From Agrocybe praecox (lineage: Eukaryota > Basidiomycota > Agaricomycetes > Agaricales > Agrocybaceae): 64,000 nt of DNA. The first letter of the stretch is position 1. Each line of letters begins with the position of its first letter. A program made the position numbers and the translations under genes. The notes beneath the pieces are model-generated. The model was not told the DNA's origin, ran no database searches, and saw nothing but the letters and a program-made list of their open reading frames with translations. The stretch is from contig OZ024852.1 in NCBI GenBank assembly GCA_964017145.1, positions 1,985,945-2,049,944 of the forward strand, written 5' to 3'. Positions 60,201 through 64,000 of this stretch are shown in pieces.

Positions 60201-60506
60201 TTGCGGCGAACGTCTTCTTCTGGGAACAATAATCGAAAGCATATTGCGGTTGTGTTGGGGGGGAGAGGAGAGAATTTGCTGGTCAGTTCTTCCACCCAAG
60301 CTTTGAATATACCGAGAGCTGGATAGTCCAAGCTTGTTGAGGGTTGGCGAGCTCGTTGTTTCTTAGTATTTGGCGCAGTAGGTTGCACCTGTGATATCTC
60401 GCGGATAAGTGCACAGAAGCTAGAAAGAATTCAATCACGCGTCGTTGACGCGAAGAAAAGGGAGGACCTACAAGGAGAAAGGGACTCCTTCGCCTGTGTA
60501 TTTCAT
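57276..60506 (-). CDS. ATP-dependent DNA ligase, LIG4-like fungal type
   Basis: ATG at 60506; after one intron the N-terminus reads VPFSFFCALIREISQVQP. The DNA-binding domain follows (TTAICFRLLFPEEDVRRKYD, then EVDELLDELASKSG). The nucleotidyltransferase core has motif I NKYDGERAQIH (lysine adenylation site, about 59385-59415), then motif III-like LGLVFFDILYLD, motif IV DYQEGLVLKG and motif V PWVKLKKDY. An OB-like part and YYELRFPRLLRVYRTGERDW follow. The last 180 residues (PKPKKSKPSKG, then YYVYFQRPEKGVIPTCKWYA) show no clear tandem BRCT repeats, unlike true LIG4. About 870 residues; stop TAG at 57276-57278. Catalytic residues are intact. A role in double-strand-break or other repair is inferred. 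Confidence 0.8.
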
Positions 60507-61134
60507 TTAGATGGATGGAGTCTACGTCCGAGTAACGAGTTACTTCAGGTAGTAAGTATCTGAGCGTGTAATAAGCGATGCGTCTAGTCGCGAGCACGTG
60601 ATAAGGACAAATAAATTTACAATTTCCAGTTGATTTCCAAAAAAAATCCAATCTTTACTTGATTTTTCTAATCCATTTCCTTTCATTTGGCAACGCAGAT
60701 AATTAATTCACCATTTCTACGTCGTAACCTCCAGAAGAAAGACAGTGGATGAGCCCGAAGTTCCCTGAAATTTGATACAAGGTTCATGACCGTATTAAGT
60801 GGAGATGTAAAGTTACGGTAACGTATGTATGTAGCATGAAAGGAGTTGGCATAGGGATATACTAAATGGATGTTGCACTATTGCGACACGTGGACGACGA
60901 CGGCGAGGACTACCAGGAAAAGCGAAAAGTTGGAAACCAAACATAACAAAGCATAAAGGCGAATACGTAAACAGATACGAAAGATAAAACTATATGATAT
61001 CGAAGAAAAAAGGTTCTGGCCCGGAAAAGAAGGACGAAGCGAAAAAGGAAGGATATTTCTGCAGCCCTGCAGCAAGCATTTAAGTTAGTAAGAAAAAGGG
61101 TGACACCACATTGCAAAACGCAGGTATAGGGTCT
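60507..61134. other. Intergenic region, ligase promoter and STK32 3' flank
   Basis: About 630 bases with no supported gene. The lower part should contain the ligase promoter, the upper part the STK32 3' UTR. An open frame at 60910-61116 is hydrophobic but has no supporting structure. Confidence 0.45.
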
Positions 61135-62997
<1,863 letters not shown>

Positions 62998-63362
62998 TAT
63001 GAATCGTTATTATGTCGTCGCACGGGGGCCTGGATTTACAGGGGAGATAAAGTCTGTGTGTTGGGAAATCCGGGGAATAGTAGGGTGTAGCCAAGTCAAA
63101 AGAATGGAATTAGGAGGGAGGATACAACAAGCTTAGGTATTAGGCTTGTAGTTCCTTGGGTATTTGGAGGGAAGGGAGAAAGGGTAAAAAAATCCGTCGT
63201 CGTCGTAGCTGGTGTGGAAGAAAGCGAAGGAATACAATTTGTGAAAGAGCAACCCCCGGCTTACATGAAGTGACCACTTCATTGCTATTTGTCACATGTC
63301 ACCGGTTCACCCCCGGTCACACAGACGCATCATACCGCCGCCTATTTTCTTGAAACGCAACC
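62998..63362. promoter_or_regulatory. Divergent promoter of STK32-like kinase and GUK1
   Basis: 365 bp between start codons. Contains direct GGTCAC/GGTTCACC-like repeats (CACCGGTTCACCCCCGGTCAC, about 63299-63319) shortly upstream of GUK1. The motif owner is unknown. Confidence 0.4.
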
Positions 63363-64000
63363 ATGTCTCCTCTGCCAGAATTCCTCCGACCCCTTGTGCT
63401 CTCTGGGCCCTCCGGAGTAGGCAAAAGCACTCTTCTCCAGCGCCTATTTGCTGAATTTCCAGACAAATTTGGCTTCAGCGTTTCTCGTGCGCTATATCAG
63501 GTCTTTGCCTGCTGATTTTGTAACCAATCAAACTCCCAGATACCACCCGAAGTCCACGACCAGGAGAAGTCAACGGAAAACAATATCACTTTGTGACCCA
63601 ACAGAATTTCAAAGATCTCATTCGTGATGGCGCCTTTATAGAGCACGCCGAATTTTCTGGCAATTATTACGGGACCAGCTTCGAAACCGTAAGACAAGTC
63701 CAACAACAGGGTAGACGGTGCATTCTTGATATCGAGGCACAGGTATATCGTTCACGTCTCATCTATATGTGCGCTTCGACTCATTGACACCCAACAGGGC
63801 GTACGCCAAATAAAAAATACGAATCTGAATCCTGTGTATTTATTCATCTCTCCGCCATCTATGGGTGATCTGCGGGCCCGACTACAAAAAAGGGGAACAG
63901 AGACGGAAAACTCTGTTCAAAAGCGACTGGCGACAGCATTGAGCGAAATAAAATATGCCAAAGAAACGGGCGCGCACGACATTGTGATTGTGAACGATGA
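63363..64000 (+). CDS. GUK1: Guanylate kinase (3' end outside window)
   Basis: ATG at 63363 ([20 protein letters not shown]). The P-loop is [12 protein letters not shown]. After a splice the GMP-binding region reads [20 protein letters not shown], then [20 protein letters not shown]. Then come [18 protein letters not shown], the lid region [20 protein letters not shown] and [16 protein letters not shown]. The frame is open to the last base (IVIVND). The enzyme converts GMP and ATP to GDP and ADP, the step after HPT1-type guanine salvage. Partial because the window ends. Confidence 0.94.

Overview
The window reads as nuclear DNA of a mushroom-type basidiomycete (Agaricomycetes). Genes are dense and lie on both strands. 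Almost every coding region is cut by many introns of about 50-60 nt with short GT..AG borders, and gene order mixes unrelated housekeeping functions. I see no tRNA, rRNA, CRISPR array or intact transposon. Thirty protein genes or gene parts are called. Most were assembled by hand across introns, so outer coordinates are firmer than individual exon borders.

Layout. 0-3.1 kb: a tandem pair of related helical proteins of unknown function (the first cut by the window edge). 3.7-12 kb: COX23 (complex IV assembly), an amidase, the splicing factor U2AF large subunit, the mitochondrial fission protein FIS1 and an M50B-like membrane protein. 12.4-21.6 kb: an RGD2-like F-BAR/DEP/RhoGAP protein, mitochondrial ribosomal protein mL44, the SAGA subunit ADA1/TADA1 and a makorin RING/CCCH ubiquitin ligase. 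21.7-34.7 kb: glycogen debranching enzyme, the mRNA-decay factor PAT1, a Golgi-type glycosyltransferase-like membrane protein and mitoferrin. 34.8-42.6 kb: a giant gene of about 2,300 residues joining a ZNFX1/HRR1-like SF1 helicase and an NFX1-type zinc finger to three CbxX-type AAA+ ATPase modules. 42.8-43.4 kb: decayed fragments of two genes whose intact copies lie in this same window (HPT1 and mitoferrin). 43.6-46.1 kb: a secreted or membrane-anchored phospholipase B. 47.4-53 kb: the purine phosphoribosyltransferase HPT1, RNA polymerase III subunit RPC53, TAF10 and the SAGA subunit SGF73. 53.2-64 kb: a pseudokinase, a p24 cargo receptor, mitochondrial enoyl reductase ETR1, a LIG4-like ATP-dependent DNA ligase, an STK32/YANK kinase and the 5' part of guanylate kinase.

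Themes. Three subunits of the same coactivator system (ADA1, TAF10, SGF73) sit within 35 kb, the last two side by side. Five genes serve mitochondria (COX23, FIS1, mL44, mitoferrin, ETR1). HPT1 and GUK1 act in consecutive guanine-nucleotide salvage steps. The most unusual object is the helicase-zinc finger-triple AAA+ protein. Its neighbourhood, with gene relics and a long gene-poor stretch at 46.1-47.4 kb, is the one part of the window that looks rearranged.
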